A DNA stretch of 64,000 nt. It comes from Streptomyces sp. I6 (GTDB taxonomy: Bacteria; Actinomycetota; Actinomycetes; Streptomycetales; Streptomycetaceae). The stretch lies in assembly GCA_003725745.1 (NCBI GenBank), contig RHDP01000001.1:4348501-4412500 (forward strand). Reading direction: 5' to 3'. The stretch's first letter is position 1. Each line of letters starts with the position of its first letter. This document shows, in pieces, positions 9,609 through 18,078 of the stretch. The notes below the pieces were generated by a model. That model saw only the letters and a list, made by a program, of their open reading frames with translations, searched no databases and was not told the origin of the DNA. The position numbers and the translations under genes were made by a program.

Positions 9609-9624
9609 GTTGGTCCAGACCAAT
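9609..9624. promoter_or_regulatory. Probable DasR-responsive element (dre) for chitinase
   Basis: GTTGGTCCAGACCAAT contains perfect arms TTGGTC and GACCAA around CA. It closely matches the 16-bp DasR operator consensus as I recall it (AYTGGTCTAGACCART). DasR is the GntR repressor of Streptomyces aminosugar and chitinase genes and is released by glucosamine-6-phosphate. The position, 133 bp upstream of the chitinase start, fits known chitinase promoters. Confidence 0.75.
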
Positions 9625-10036
9625 GGGGATGTCAAGCCCTCCGGCGACAGTCCTTGCGCGCAAGGGCCCGGTCTGTCACGGGCCGGTCTGTCAGGTGCTC
9701 GGTTCTGTCGCGGGCCTGGTCTTCACGGACCCGTTCTGCCACGGGGCCGTTCTCTCGCGGGGCCCGTGGGCGGACGGTGCGCGCCGAAGCGTCCGCACCG
9801 GTGATCGGCATGCGGAAACCGGTCGCCGAAATTCTTTCGCTGATACGGGAGTTAAGCTCTGGCGGCTTCGTCCGCTTTGGCCGGTGAGTATTGCGTGAGG
9901 GTTGGGTTGCCGGGTTCCGAAAGATGTTCTCCGAACCTGTCGGACGTGGATAAAGTGCTGATGCAGGGGGAGCACGGAGAACAGGGGATCTGCGGCCGCC
10001 GCCGCTGCGGCGGCCGGAGCCGAACGGGGAATCAGC

Positions 10037-10915
10037 GTGCCGACCGCGATTGCTGTGACCAGCGCCGACCTGGTGCTGCCGCCGACGGACAGCCATACGC
10101 CCACCGCGGCGCTGCTGCACCCGCCGGATGCCCAGCCGCTGGAAGCGGCACTCGCCGACATGCAGGTCCTGGTGGAGCAGAACGGCTATGTGATCGCCCT
10201 CTACCCCGCGTCCCTCCCCACCGCCCACGAACGCCGGCTGCACACGGTCCGCTCCGTCCTGGAAAGCGACCGGATCGCCCTGCTGAAGCTCGATCTGCCG
10301 CCACTCGGGGTGTCCGTACTGGCCAGACAGCTGCGCCAGCTGTCCGTCTGCGACTTCAGCGCCGGAGTGGTCGCCTCCGCCGCCAGGCTGCTGTCCCACT
10401 ACATCTGGGCGGGTGCCCTGCTCAACTCGGTCACCAGACTCGACCGCGTCCCCGTGGGCCTCACGTCGCACGCCAAGTCCTGGGTCCCCCGGACGCAGTT
10501 CGGTGTCGTGGCCAGCCCCGGCCCCCAACTGGTGAGGATCGGCCATGGCGAGCTGACCGGGCCCCAGTTCGCCACCCGCCTCATGGTGGCCCGAGGGCAG
10601 CTGCAGTCGGAATGGGTGCATACGGCCCTCGCCCCCGGCTGGCAGGTCCGGGGAATCGAGGAGACCGCGCTGCCGGCCGACTCCCCGCGGTGGTGGGGCA
10701 CCTCGCGGCTGATCGAGTTCGTCGCCTTTCTCGCCGACATCTCCGTGGTCTACCAGCTGGTCTCCTCGGTACGGCGGGAGGTGTGCACCTGGTGCGGTAT
10801 CGAACTCATCGGTGACCGCTGCGGCTTCTGCTCGGCGCCACTCGCCCCGGTCGGAAACCGGACGCACTCCACAGGTGCCCTCGGTGAAGGAACGCCGATG
10901 CACCAGGGGCCGTAG
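10037..10915 (+). CDS. Conserved hypothetical protein with C-terminal zinc ribbon, head of the pilus locus
   Basis: A 292-residue soluble protein of unknown function; I do not recognise its main domain. The GTG start at 10037 follows GGGGAA. The C-terminus holds two CxxC pairs, CTWC and CGFC, about ten residues apart, typical of a small zinc ribbon. No signal peptide or clear membrane helix is visible. It lies 111 bp before cpaB on the same strand and may be first in the operon, which suggests a regulatory or assembly-linked role. A longer overlapping frame from 9877 is a shadow because it lacks conserved features and disagrees with the codon bias. Confidence 0.7.
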   Translation: MPTAIAVTSADLVLPPTDSHTPTAALLHPPDAQPLEAALADMQVLVEQNGYVIALYPASLPTAHERRLHTVRSVLESDRIALLKLDLPPLGVSVLARQLRQLSVCDFSAGVVASAARLLSHYIWAGALLNSVTRLDRVPVGLTSHAKSWVPRTQFGVVASPGPQLVRIGHGELTGPQFATRLMVARGQLQSEWVHTALAPGWQVRGIEETALPADSPRWWGTSRLIEFVAFLADISVVYQLVSSVRREVCTWCGIELIGDRCGFCSAPLAPVGNRTHSTGALGEGTPMHQGP

Positions 10916-11026
10916 TGCGCCGCCGGCGCGGTGGGCGCGGACCGACGGCGGCCCGGACGTACGCCACCCCACCGCACGCACCAGTCCGCCCGTCAGCCCA
11001 CGTCTTCCATCGAGGTTGCCCCGCTC

Positions 11027-11737
11027 ATGAATTCACGCCAACGCCGTGGCGTCGTCCTGCTGCTCCTCTCGGTCCTGTGTGCCCTCGGCGCGTTCGCCGG
11101 CGTGCTCTCGGTGATCAGTGACGTGAATTCCAAGGTCGGACCCGAGGTCGCCGCATACCGGGTGAAGTCCGATGTCGCTCCGTACCAGGCGCTGCGGCCG
11201 AACCAGTTCGAGAAGATCACCATGCCGGAGCGCTGGCTCTCCGAGAACGCGGTGACCGACGTCTCGGTCGTCGACGGGAAGGTGGCCGTCACCCAGCTCA
11301 AGAAGGGTTCACTGCTCCAGGACGACATGTTCGTCACGCGCCCGGCACTCGACCGCGACGAGCAGGAGATAGCCATCATGATCGACGCCGCCACGGGTGT
11401 GGCGGGCAAGATCAGGGCCGGTGACTCCGTCAACATCTACGCCACCTTCGCCGCCGACGACCAGGGCCGAACGAAGGCGCAGTCCCGCGTCATCGTCCCC
11501 AACGCCCGGGTGATCGACGTCGGCCGGCTCACCGCCCTCGAGCCCGGGCAGGACGACAGGCGGCGCACCCTGCGCGAGGCCGTCCCGATCACCTTCGCGC
11601 TCACCACCAAGGATGCCCAGCGCGTCGCGTACGCGGAGTCGTTCGCGGTCAACGTGCGGCTCGCGCTGCTCGCCGACGGCGGTTCGACCCAGCTGCGCCC
11701 CGGGGAGGGTACCTACACCCTCGAAGGCGACAAGTGA
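11027..11737 (+). CDS. cpaB: Flp pilus assembly protein CpaB/RcpC (SAF domain)
   Basis: A 236-residue single-pass protein. The ATG at 11027 is preceded by GAGG and followed by a basic stretch and hydrophobic helix (VVLLLLSVLCALGAFAGVLSV). The remainder carries the SAF-like beta-clip fold of CpaB, recognisable from the VAAYRVKSDVAPYQAL opening, KKGSLLQDDM and GKIRAGDSVNIYATF. In Tad systems CpaB/RcpC is an envelope protein needed for pilus assembly; in a monoderm it would sit on the outer face of the membrane. The stop is only 7 bp before the next start, so the two genes are cotranscribed. An earlier ATG in the same frame gives a non-membrane extension and is rejected. Confidence 0.85.
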   Translation: MNSRQRRGVVLLLLSVLCALGAFAGVLSVISDVNSKVGPEVAAYRVKSDVAPYQALRPNQFEKITMPERWLSENAVTDVSVVDGKVAVTQLKKGSLLQDDMFVTRPALDRDEQEIAIMIDAATGVAGKIRAGDSVNIYATFAADDQGRTKAQSRVIVPNARVIDVGRLTALEPGQDDRRRTLREAVPITFALTTKDAQRVAYAESFAVNVRLALLADGGSTQLRPGEGTYTLEGDK

Positions 11738-11744
11738 GAGACGG

Positions 11745-12986
11745 ATGACGACCAGAATCCTCCCGGCCGCCGGCGACGCCGACGCCGCCCGGTCCGTGAC
11801 CACCCTGCTCAGCCAGCTCCCCGACGCGGAGCCGGCGGGGCCGGTCGGTGACTCGACAGCACTGATCGACACCCTGGCACGGCTGGCCGCCGAGTCCGTG
11901 GACGAGCTACCCGAGGTCGTCGTCGTCCACGAGCGGATCGGTCCGGTGCCCGTCCTCGAACTGATCCGGGAGGTGGCGCTGCGCTTCCCCGCGGTGGGGG
12001 TGGTCCTGGTCACCGCGGACACGAGTCCCGGCCTGTACTCGGCCGCGATGGACTCCGGGGCCCGCGGGCTGGTCGGTCTGCCCCTGTCCTACGAGGAGCT
12101 GGCCCAGCGGGTGCAGGCCGCGGCCGCGTGGTCGGCCGGTGTCCGGCGCCATCTGGGCTCCGGCGGGGACGTGTTCACCGGCCCCGGCGGTACGGTCGTC
12201 ACGGTCAGCGGAGCCAAGGGCGGTGTCGGCACCACGCTCACCGCCGTCCAGCTCGCGCTCGCCGCCCGAGCGGGCGGGATGACCGTCGCCCTCGCCGACC
12301 TCGATCTGCAGTCGGGCGACGTGGCCTCCTATCTGGACGTCCAGTTCCGGCGCTCGATCGTCGACCTGGCGGCCATCCAGGACATCTCGCCGCGTGTCCT
12401 GCAAGACGCGGTCTACGCCCACGAGACCGGGGTCGGTCTGCTGCTCGCCCCGGGCGAGGGCGAACGGGGCGAGGAGGTCACCGACCGCTTGGTACGCCAG
12501 ATCGTCAGCGCCCTGCGCAACCGCTACGAGGTCGTGGTCGTCGACTGCGGCAGCTGTATGAACGGCGCCAACGCGGCGGCGATCGAGATGGCCGACACGA
12601 CACTGCTCGTGACCACACCGGACGTGGTCGCCGTACGTGCGGCCAAGCGGATGGTGAAGCTCTGGGACCGGCTCCAGATCCGCAAGGCGGAGGAGACCGT
12701 CACCGTACTCAACCGGTACACGCGCAACACGGAGATACAGCCCCCGCTCGTCGAGCGGATCACCGCCACCCGCGTCTCCCGGATCGTGATCCCCGCCAAC
12801 TTCAGGGAGCTCCAGGCGCTCGTGGACGCAGGTCGGATGCAGGACCTGGAGGCCAAGTCCACGGTCAAGCAGGCGCTGTGGGGACTGGCGGGAGAACTGG
12901 GACTGGTGAAGCCGAGCGAAGCACCGCGGAAGCAGGGCAGGCTGAGGAGCGACCGGGGTGCCCTGGGCATCCGGAGAAGGTCCTGA
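11745..12986 (+). CDS. cpaE: Pilus-localising ATPase CpaE/TadZ (ParA/MinD family)
   Basis: A 413-residue cytoplasmic protein. Residues 1-145 form a receiver-like N-terminal domain, as in CpaE/TadZ. A deviant Walker A motif, SGAKGGVGTT with Lys near residue 158, then LADLDLQSGDV and VVVVDCGSCMN, identify the ParA/MinD-type ATPase. TadZ proteins mark the pole or site where the Tad secretion complex assembles. The ATG at 11745 follows GAGAG, 7 bp after cpaB. The receiver-like part has no obvious phosphorylation pocket, as in other TadZ proteins. A basic tail (KQGRLRSDRGALGIRRRS) closes the protein. Confidence 0.85.
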   Translation: MTTRILPAAGDADAARSVTTLLSQLPDAEPAGPVGDSTALIDTLARLAAESVDELPEVVVVHERIGPVPVLELIREVALRFPAVGVVLVTADTSPGLYSAAMDSGARGLVGLPLSYEELAQRVQAAAAWSAGVRRHLGSGGDVFTGPGGTVVTVSGAKGGVGTTLTAVQLALAARAGGMTVALADLDLQSGDVASYLDVQFRRSIVDLAAIQDISPRVLQDAVYAHETGVGLLLAPGEGERGEEVTDRLVRQIVSALRNRYEVVVVDCGSCMNGANAAAIEMADTTLLVTTPDVVAVRAAKRMVKLWDRLQIRKAEETVTVLNRYTRNTEIQPPLVERITATRVSRIVIPANFRELQALVDAGRMQDLEAKSTVKQALWGLAGELGLVKPSEAPRKQGRLRSDRGALGIRRRS

Positions 12987-13092
12987 GGAGCCGGAGACCG
13001 AGGGGGCGAGTTGAAGCGATGCATGGTGCGGCAGGTGTCGACCGGAGGGTTAGAGGCCGGCCTCGGATCGGCCTGCGGGCCACCGGGGGCGG

Positions 13093-13791
13093 ATGACCGG
13101 CGTGCGGATGACCGGCCTGCGGCGCACGGTGGGCGGGGCGGCAGTCCGCAGCCGGGGTGTGCCGAGCCGGACCGTCCGCTGCCGGAGCCTCCGAGGCCGG
13201 AGCCTCCGAGGCCAGACCCTCCGAGGCCAGACCCTCCGAGGCCAGACCCTCCGAGGCCAGACCCTCCGAGGCCAGACCCTCCGGGTGCTCGCCGTCCTGG
13301 GGCACGATGCCCTGAGCCGGACCGTCCTGAGCCGGACCGTCCTGAGCCGGGGCGTCCTGAGCCGGACCGTCCGTCGGAAGAGCGCCCTGCTTCTCACCGC
13401 CCTGAAGCGCACCGTCCGGAGCAGGACCTCGGCGAGGGACGACCGCGGGCAGACCGCGGTGGAGTTCACCGGCATGGTGCCGATCATCCTGGCGACGCTG
13501 GTCCTGCTCTGGCAGGCGGCCCTCGTCGGGTACGCGTTCGCGCTCGCGGGGAACTCGGCGGACGAGGGCGCGCGGGCGGGCGCGGCGGCCGGACAGGGGG
13601 GCGGGGCCCAGGCGTGCGAGGCGGCGGCACGGAAGAACCTGCCGGACTCCTGGGAGGCCGAAGTAGCCTGCTCGGTCGGTGGAGACCTGTACGACGCGGA
13701 GGTCGGCGTGGTCGTCCCGGTCCTGTATCCGGGTTTCATCGACTTCTCGTTCACCGCACCCGGGCGGGCCTCCGCCGTGTGGGAGGACTGA
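13093..13791 (+). CDS. TadE-like pseudopilin with a repeat-rich N-terminal extension
   Basis: The C-terminal part is a TadE-like pseudopilin: DDRGQTAVEF (prepilin-peptidase motif, Glu at +5 after the glycine), one hydrophobic helix, then a small extracytoplasmic domain with a cysteine pair. TadE family proteins usually begin 10-20 residues before this motif. Here the open frame runs back about 110 residues through (S/T)LRGQ-type and LSRTV-type five-residue repeats encoded by 15-bp DNA repeats. Possible starts are 13093 (ATG after GGGGGCGG), 13108 and GTG 13159; all keep the repeats. Either the repeats are part of the protein, or an indel or unseen start hides a short normal N-terminus. The stop is 3 bp before the next gene. 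Confidence 0.75.
   Translation: MTGVRMTGLRRTVGGAAVRSRGVPSRTVRCRSLRGRSLRGQTLRGQTLRGQTLRGQTLRGQTLRVLAVLGHDALSRTVLSRTVLSRGVLSRTVRRKSALLLTALKRTVRSRTSARDDRGQTAVEFTGMVPIILATLVLLWQAALVGYAFALAGNSADEGARAGAAAGQGGGAQACEAAARKNLPDSWEAEVACSVGGDLYDAEVGVVVPVLYPGFIDFSFTAPGRASAVWED
13191..13367. repeat. Two 15-bp tandem repeat blocks inside the TadE gene 5' region
   Basis: Six copies of CCGAGGCCAGACCCT (first copy variant) at 13191-13280, then about four copies of CCGTCCTGAGCCGGA from about 13308 to 13367. All three forward frames stay open through them. In the TadE frame they read as LRGQT and LSRTV pentads. Confidence 0.85.
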
Positions 13792-13794
13792 ACC

Positions 13795-14214
13795 ATGCCG
13801 AGGTGCATATTCCGGCGGCGGGGTGCCGACCGGAACCAGTGTGCCGGACCGGCCGCCCGCGGACGTCGCGACCGGGGCCAGACCGCGATCGAGTACCTCG
13901 GCTGGATTCCCCTTCTGCTGCTCGTCGCACTCGCCGCGATCCAGCTCGGCATCGCCGTGTACGCGGTGCAGCAGGCCGGGACCGCGGCCCGGGCGGCGGC
14001 CCGTACGTACTCGATGCAGAACGGCGACGCGGTGGGAGCCGGAAAGGCGGCGATGAGCGACTGGCTGGCCGACGGCACCGAGATCTCGCAGGGCGGCGCC
14101 GGCTTCGAGGAGATCACCATGACCGCTCGTGTCTCGATCCCGTCCGTCGTGCCGGGCATCCCGGACTTCGGCCGGGCCACCCGCTCCGCGACCATGCCCG
14201 TCACCGACCGCTGA
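13795..14214 (+). CDS. Second TadE-like pseudopilin
   Basis: A 139-residue protein with a short basic N-terminus, RDRGQTAIEY processing motif and hydrophobic helix (GWIPLLLLVALAAIQLGIAVYAV), followed by a small Ala/Gly-rich domain containing AARAAARTY. This architecture is that of TadE/TadF minor pseudopilins, inserted in the membrane and cut by the prepilin peptidase. The ATG at 13795 lies behind GGAGG that overlaps the end of the preceding gene, so translation is probably coupled. Unlike its upstream paralogue it has a normal short N-terminus. Confidence 0.85.
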   Translation: MPRCIFRRRGADRNQCAGPAARGRRDRGQTAIEYLGWIPLLLLVALAAIQLGIAVYAVQQAGTAARAAARTYSMQNGDAVGAGKAAMSDWLADGTEISQGGAGFEEITMTARVSIPSVVPGIPDFGRATRSATMPVTDR

Positions 14215-14305
14215 TCCCCGACCACTCCATCCCGACCGCTGATCCCCGACCGCTGACCCCCGGCTGCTGAATCCGGCCGCCGCCGTCCGGACCCGCCGGG
14301 TCCGG
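14213..14305. repeat. Repeats and hairpin between TadE2 and TadA
   Basis: Three degenerate copies of CGACCGCTGATCC are followed by a perfect hairpin: CCGGACCC (14287-14294), three-base loop, GGGTCCGG (14298-14305). The hairpin lies 25 bases before the tadA start and could attenuate or stabilise the message. Confidence 0.6.
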
Positions 14306-14330
14306 CCAACCTCGTGAAGGAGCCGAGCAC

Positions 14331-15671
14331 ATGAGCCTCCGGGCGCGTATGACCAATCCCGACCCGAGCCCCGGCCACGGTTCGGACGGCCGGCTCGTCG
14401 GGACATACCGCGCCAAGCTCCTGGAGGAGATCGACCTCGCGGAGATGTCCACGCTGCAGGCCGCCGAGCGGCGGGCGCGGCTGGAGCGGGTGCTGAGCCA
14501 CATCATCAGCCGTGAGGGGCCGGTGCTCTCCTCGGCCGAGCGCTCGCAGCTCATCCGCCGGGTCGTGGACGAGGCGCTGGGCCTCGGCATCCTGGAGCCG
14601 CTGCTCGAGGACGCCTCCATCAGCGAGATCATGGTGAACGGGCCCGAGCAGGTCTTCGTCGAGCGCCGCGGCCGGCTGGAGCTGCTGCCCATGCGGTTCA
14701 GCTCGAACGAGCAGCTCATGCAGACCATCGAGCGGATCGTCTCGACCGTCAACCGCCGTGTCGACGAGGCGAACCCGATGGTGGACGCCCGACTGCCCAG
14801 TGGCGAACGCGTCAATGTGATCATCCCGCCGCTCTCGCTCAGCGGCCCGATCCTCACCATCCGGCGCTTTCCGCGCGCCTTCTCGCTCCGCGAGATGATC
14901 GAACTCGGCTCTCTCGACGAGCAGATGACGATGCTGCTCTCCGGCCTCGTCCGGGCGAAGTTCAACGTGATCGTCTCCGGGGCCACCGGTACGGGCAAGA
15001 CCACCCTGCTCAACGCCCTGTCGGGGCTCGTCCCCGACGGCGAGCGGATCGTCACGATCGAGGACTCCGCGGAACTCCAACTCCAGCAGAACCATGTGAT
15101 CACCCTGGAGAGCCGGCCCGCGAACGTCGAGGGCAAGGGCCGGATCACCATTCGCGACCTCGTTCGCAACTCGCTGCGCATGCGCCCCGACCGCATCATC
15201 GTCGGTGAGGTCCGAGGCGGCGAGACTCTTGACATGCTCCAGGCGATGTCGACCGGTCACGACGGCTCCCTCGCCACCGTCCACGCCAACAGCGCCGAAG
15301 ACGCGCTGATGCGCCTGCAGACCCTGGCCTCCATGTCCGAGGTCGAGATTCCGTTCGTGGCGATCAGGGACCAGATCAACAGCGCCGTCGATGTGATCGT
15401 CCAGCTCACCCGGCACGCCGACGGATCCCGCAGGATCACCGAGATCGCCATCCTGGACTCGCACGGCCGGGAGGAGTACCGCATCGTCACGGTGTGCCGG
15501 TTCAACGCCCGCCCGATGTCCGCCGACGGGCTGGTCCACGGCGCCTTCGAGTACCTGCCGCTGCCGCGGCGGGTCGCCGAGCGGCTGTACCTCAAGAACG
15601 AGCCGATCCCGCCCGCCTTCGGCGTCGCCGACTCGGAGGACCAACTCATGCTCCGCAGGGCGGTGGGATGA
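14331..15671 (+). CDS. tadA: Tad secretion ATPase TadA/CpaF
   Basis: A 446-residue cytoplasmic hexameric ATPase of the type II/IV secretion superfamily, which powers Flp pilus extension and, in some systems, retraction. The ATG at 14331 follows GAAGGAG. The N-terminal domain (about 1-150) includes EIMVNGPEQVFVER, typical of the CpaF branch. Walker A is GATGTGKTT near residue 220, then IEDSAEL (Asp box), VGEVRGGE (Walker B) and a His box in MSTGHDGSLATVHAN. It is flanked by the pseudopilin genes and tadBC. Confidence 0.92.
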   Translation: MSLRARMTNPDPSPGHGSDGRLVGTYRAKLLEEIDLAEMSTLQAAERRARLERVLSHIISREGPVLSSAERSQLIRRVVDEALGLGILEPLLEDASISEIMVNGPEQVFVERRGRLELLPMRFSSNEQLMQTIERIVSTVNRRVDEANPMVDARLPSGERVNVIIPPLSLSGPILTIRRFPRAFSLREMIELGSLDEQMTMLLSGLVRAKFNVIVSGATGTGKTTLLNALSGLVPDGERIVTIEDSAELQLQQNHVITLESRPANVEGKGRITIRDLVRNSLRMRPDRIIVGEVRGGETLDMLQAMSTGHDGSLATVHANSAEDALMRLQTLASMSEVEIPFVAIRDQINSAVDVIVQLTRHADGSRRITEIAILDSHGREEYRIVTVCRFNARPMSADGLVHGAFEYLPLPRRVAERLYLKNEPIPPAFGVADSEDQLMLRRAVG

Positions 15672-15804
15672 GCCCGATGCGCCATGCGGCCTCCGCGGTT
15701 CCGCCGCGTTCCACAGGCCCCGAAGTCCGCCCGGTGCGCGCCTCGAAGGCCGGCCGCCGCGAGGACACACGTAAGGTCCCCGACCGTTACGGAAGGTTCA
15801 GCCC

Positions 15805-16746
15805 GTGGCCGATCTCCCCCTCCTGACCATCGGCGTCACTCTGCTCGCGTGCCTGCTCGGTGTCATCGGGGTGCATGTCTACAACTCAGGGAAAGCCCAG
15901 CGGCAGGCGCTCCTGGACCGGATGTCCCAGACCGGACGGGTCGCCCCTCCCGCGGGCCGGCGGCGCCGCTTCCGAGGCGTCGACCGGCGGCTGCGCGGCA
16001 CCGCTCTCGGCAGACGGATCGAGCGCAAGATCGCCATGACCGGACTGGCCCTCACCCCGGGCGAGTACGTCGTGTACGTGATCGGCGCGCTGCTCGCCGT
16101 CTACTTCAGCGTCGGGGCGGTCTTCGCACCGTTCTTCGGCATCCTGGCCGCCGTCATCGGCTTCTGGGGCGCCGACGCCTATCTCGACTGGCAGCGGGCC
16201 AAGCGGACCGAGGCGTTCATCAACCAGCTCCCCGAGCTCACCCGCGTCCTCGCCAACGCCACCCAGGCCGGACTCGCCATGCGCACCGCGCTCGCCATGG
16301 CGGCCGAGGAACTGGACGACCCGGCCGGGGAGGAACTCATGCGCGTCGCCGACCAGCTCACCTTGGGCCACAGCCTGGACGACGCGCTGGGCGCGCTGGC
16401 CGAACGCCTGCCCTCCCGCGAACTGGTCGTCCTCGTCACGACACTCGTCCTCTCCAACCGGGCGGGCGGTCAGGTCGTCAGCTCGCTGCGCAATCTGACC
16501 GAGACGCTGGAGGAGCGCAAGGAGACCCGGCGAGAGGTCACGACCCTGCTCTCGCAGGTGAAGGTGACCGCGCTCGCCGTTCCGCTCCTCGGTCTCAGCT
16601 TCCTGCTGATGATCAACGCCATGCGCCCGGGCGCCCTGGACAAGATGACCGCCTCGGTCGCCGGCCAGTTCGCGGTCGTCGTCGCCTTCGGCATGTACGC
16701 CGTCGGCTTCTTCCTCATCCGCCGGATGTCCCGGATCCGGGTGTGA
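15805..16746 (+). CDS. tadB: Tad inner-platform protein TadB (T2SSF domain)
   Basis: A 313-residue membrane protein with an N-terminal helix, a hydrophobic pair around residues 90-125, a cytoplasmic T2SSF domain (ELTRVLANATQAGLAMRTAL through SSLRNLTETLEERKETRREV) and C-terminal helices. TadB and TadC form the membrane platform on which TadA acts. The GTG at 15805 lies behind GGAAGG. The 133-bp gap after tadA holds no gene. Confidence 0.88.
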   Translation: MADLPLLTIGVTLLACLLGVIGVHVYNSGKAQRQALLDRMSQTGRVAPPAGRRRRFRGVDRRLRGTALGRRIERKIAMTGLALTPGEYVVYVIGALLAVYFSVGAVFAPFFGILAAVIGFWGADAYLDWQRAKRTEAFINQLPELTRVLANATQAGLAMRTALAMAAEELDDPAGEELMRVADQLTLGHSLDDALGALAERLPSRELVVLVTTLVLSNRAGGQVVSSLRNLTETLEERKETRREVTTLLSQVKVTALAVPLLGLSFLLMINAMRPGALDKMTASVAGQFAVVVAFGMYAVGFFLIRRMSRIRV

Positions 16747-16784
16747 GGAACGGGCCGGGGGACGCAGGCCAAGGGCACCGCGAA

Positions 16785-16880
16785 CGGGAACAGAGGAACC
16801 GGGATCAGAGGAACCGGGGACTGAGCTACCGGGATCAGAGGAACCGGGATCAGGGAAACAGAGGATCAGGGAAACAGGTA
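16785..16880. repeat. Purine-rich repeats between tadB and tadC
   Basis: Five to six imperfect 15-bp units of the type AGGAACCGGGATCAG, ending in GATCAGGGAAACAG copies. Several contain GAGG or AGGG close to the tadC start, so they may act as spare ribosome-binding sequences. Confidence 0.75.
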
Positions 16881-16886
16881 CATCTC

Positions 16887-17777
16887 ATGGGACTTCTGCT
16901 GGCAGCCGTCTTCGGCCTCGCGGTGTACGGGGCGTTCCACGGCGTCCGGATGTACCGGGCCGACGCCAAACTGCCCGGCGACCTCGCGGTGGCACTCCAA
17001 GTCGGCGCTACCCGCACCACCGCGGTCGGCTCCGGCATCGACCGCATCGGCATGCGCTTCGCACCGACCGTGCTCTCCATGATGGGGCCGAAGCGCATCG
17101 ACGCCCTGCGCCACAGGCTCGACATGGCGGGCAACCCCGGCGGCATGACCGTCGACCGCTACGCGGCCCGCCGCGCCGTCTACGGCATGCTCGGCGGGGC
17201 CGCCGCCTTCTCCCTCCTCCTGCGCGGGCAGGCGGTCATCGGCCTGATGGCGCTGGTGTACGGGCTCGTCTGGACCGATGTCCTCCTGCGCGTAGCCATC
17301 CGCCGCCGACGCAACGACATCGAACGCACCCTGCCCGACTTCCTCGACGTGCTCGCCGTCGTCGTCTCCGCGGGACTCAACTTCCGGCAGGCGCTGGAGC
17401 GGGTCGCCGAGAGGTACCAGGGCCCCTGGGCCGACGAACTCCGCATCACCCTTCGCCAGATGGACATGGGCGTCAGCCGCCGCGAGGCGTTCGAGCAGCT
17501 CCGCAAGCGGAACTCCTCCGAGCAGGTCTCGATGTTCGTCACCGCCCTCCAGCAGGGGGAGGAGCTCGGCGCCCCGATCGTCGACACGCTCATCCAGATC
17601 GCGACGGACATGCGGCGGACGGACGCACAGAACGCCCGGCGCTCCGCATCCAAGGCCATCCCCAAGACGACGCTCGTGGTCACGATGGTCATGCTCCCCG
17701 CCACCATGATCCTGATCGTCATGAGCTTCTACTACGGCTCCGGCGTGGACTTCGCCGACATCCTGAGCGGTGGCTGA
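16887..17777 (+). CDS. tadC: Tad inner-platform protein TadC (T2SSF domain)
   Basis: A 296-residue membrane protein, partner of TadB. The ATG at 16887 opens on a hydrophobic helix (MGLLLAAVFGLAVYGAF). Two more helices lie around residues 95-130, then a T2SSF domain with LPDFLDVLAVVVSAGLNFRQAL and LQQGEELGAPIVDTLIQIA, and a terminal helix (TTLVVTMVMLPATMILIVMSF). The ribosome site is weak: only AGG in the repeat tract is well placed. The much longer frame from 15684 is read-through antisense in bias to tadB. Confidence 0.88.
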   Translation: MGLLLAAVFGLAVYGAFHGVRMYRADAKLPGDLAVALQVGATRTTAVGSGIDRIGMRFAPTVLSMMGPKRIDALRHRLDMAGNPGGMTVDRYAARRAVYGMLGGAAAFSLLLRGQAVIGLMALVYGLVWTDVLLRVAIRRRRNDIERTLPDFLDVLAVVVSAGLNFRQALERVAERYQGPWADELRITLRQMDMGVSRREAFEQLRKRNSSEQVSMFVTALQQGEELGAPIVDTLIQIATDMRRTDAQNARRSASKAIPKTTLVVTMVMLPATMILIVMSFYYGSGVDFADILSGG

Positions 17778-17851
17778 CCGCTTCGCCGCCACGGGAGGAC
17801 CGCGGTACCGCGCCGCGTCACCGTCGCGACGGAGCGGGACGCACGACCGCG

Positions 17852-17980
17852 GCAGACCGGAACGGCACCGGCAGGAGGACCACGGCGGAGCGGGACGCAC
17901 GAGCACGGCAGACCGGAAGAGTACCGGCATGAGGACCAGGGCAGACCGGAACGGCACCGGCAGGAGGACCACGGCGGAGC
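17852..17980. repeat. 40-bp direct repeat in the TadC-kinase gap
   Basis: Identical 40-bp copies beginning GCAGACCGGAACGGCACCGG lie at 17852-17891 and 17941-17980, with a diverged shorter copy between them. The 301-bp gap 17778-18078 contains no gene; it ends in a near-perfect ribosome site for the kinase. Confidence 0.8.
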
Positions 17981-18078
17981 AGGACGCAACCGGCGGCATG
18001 TTTCACGACGGAGCGGGACCGCACCGCAGGAGACCGGCGCCACGCCGGCGCGAGCGACCGGAACAGGAGGTGACCCAG

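Noticed and set aside
13011..14270. Proline-rich 419-residue frame overlapping both TadE-like genes
   Set aside because: It is a shadow kept open by 15-bp repeats; the TadE frame has the recognisable pseudopilin motifs.
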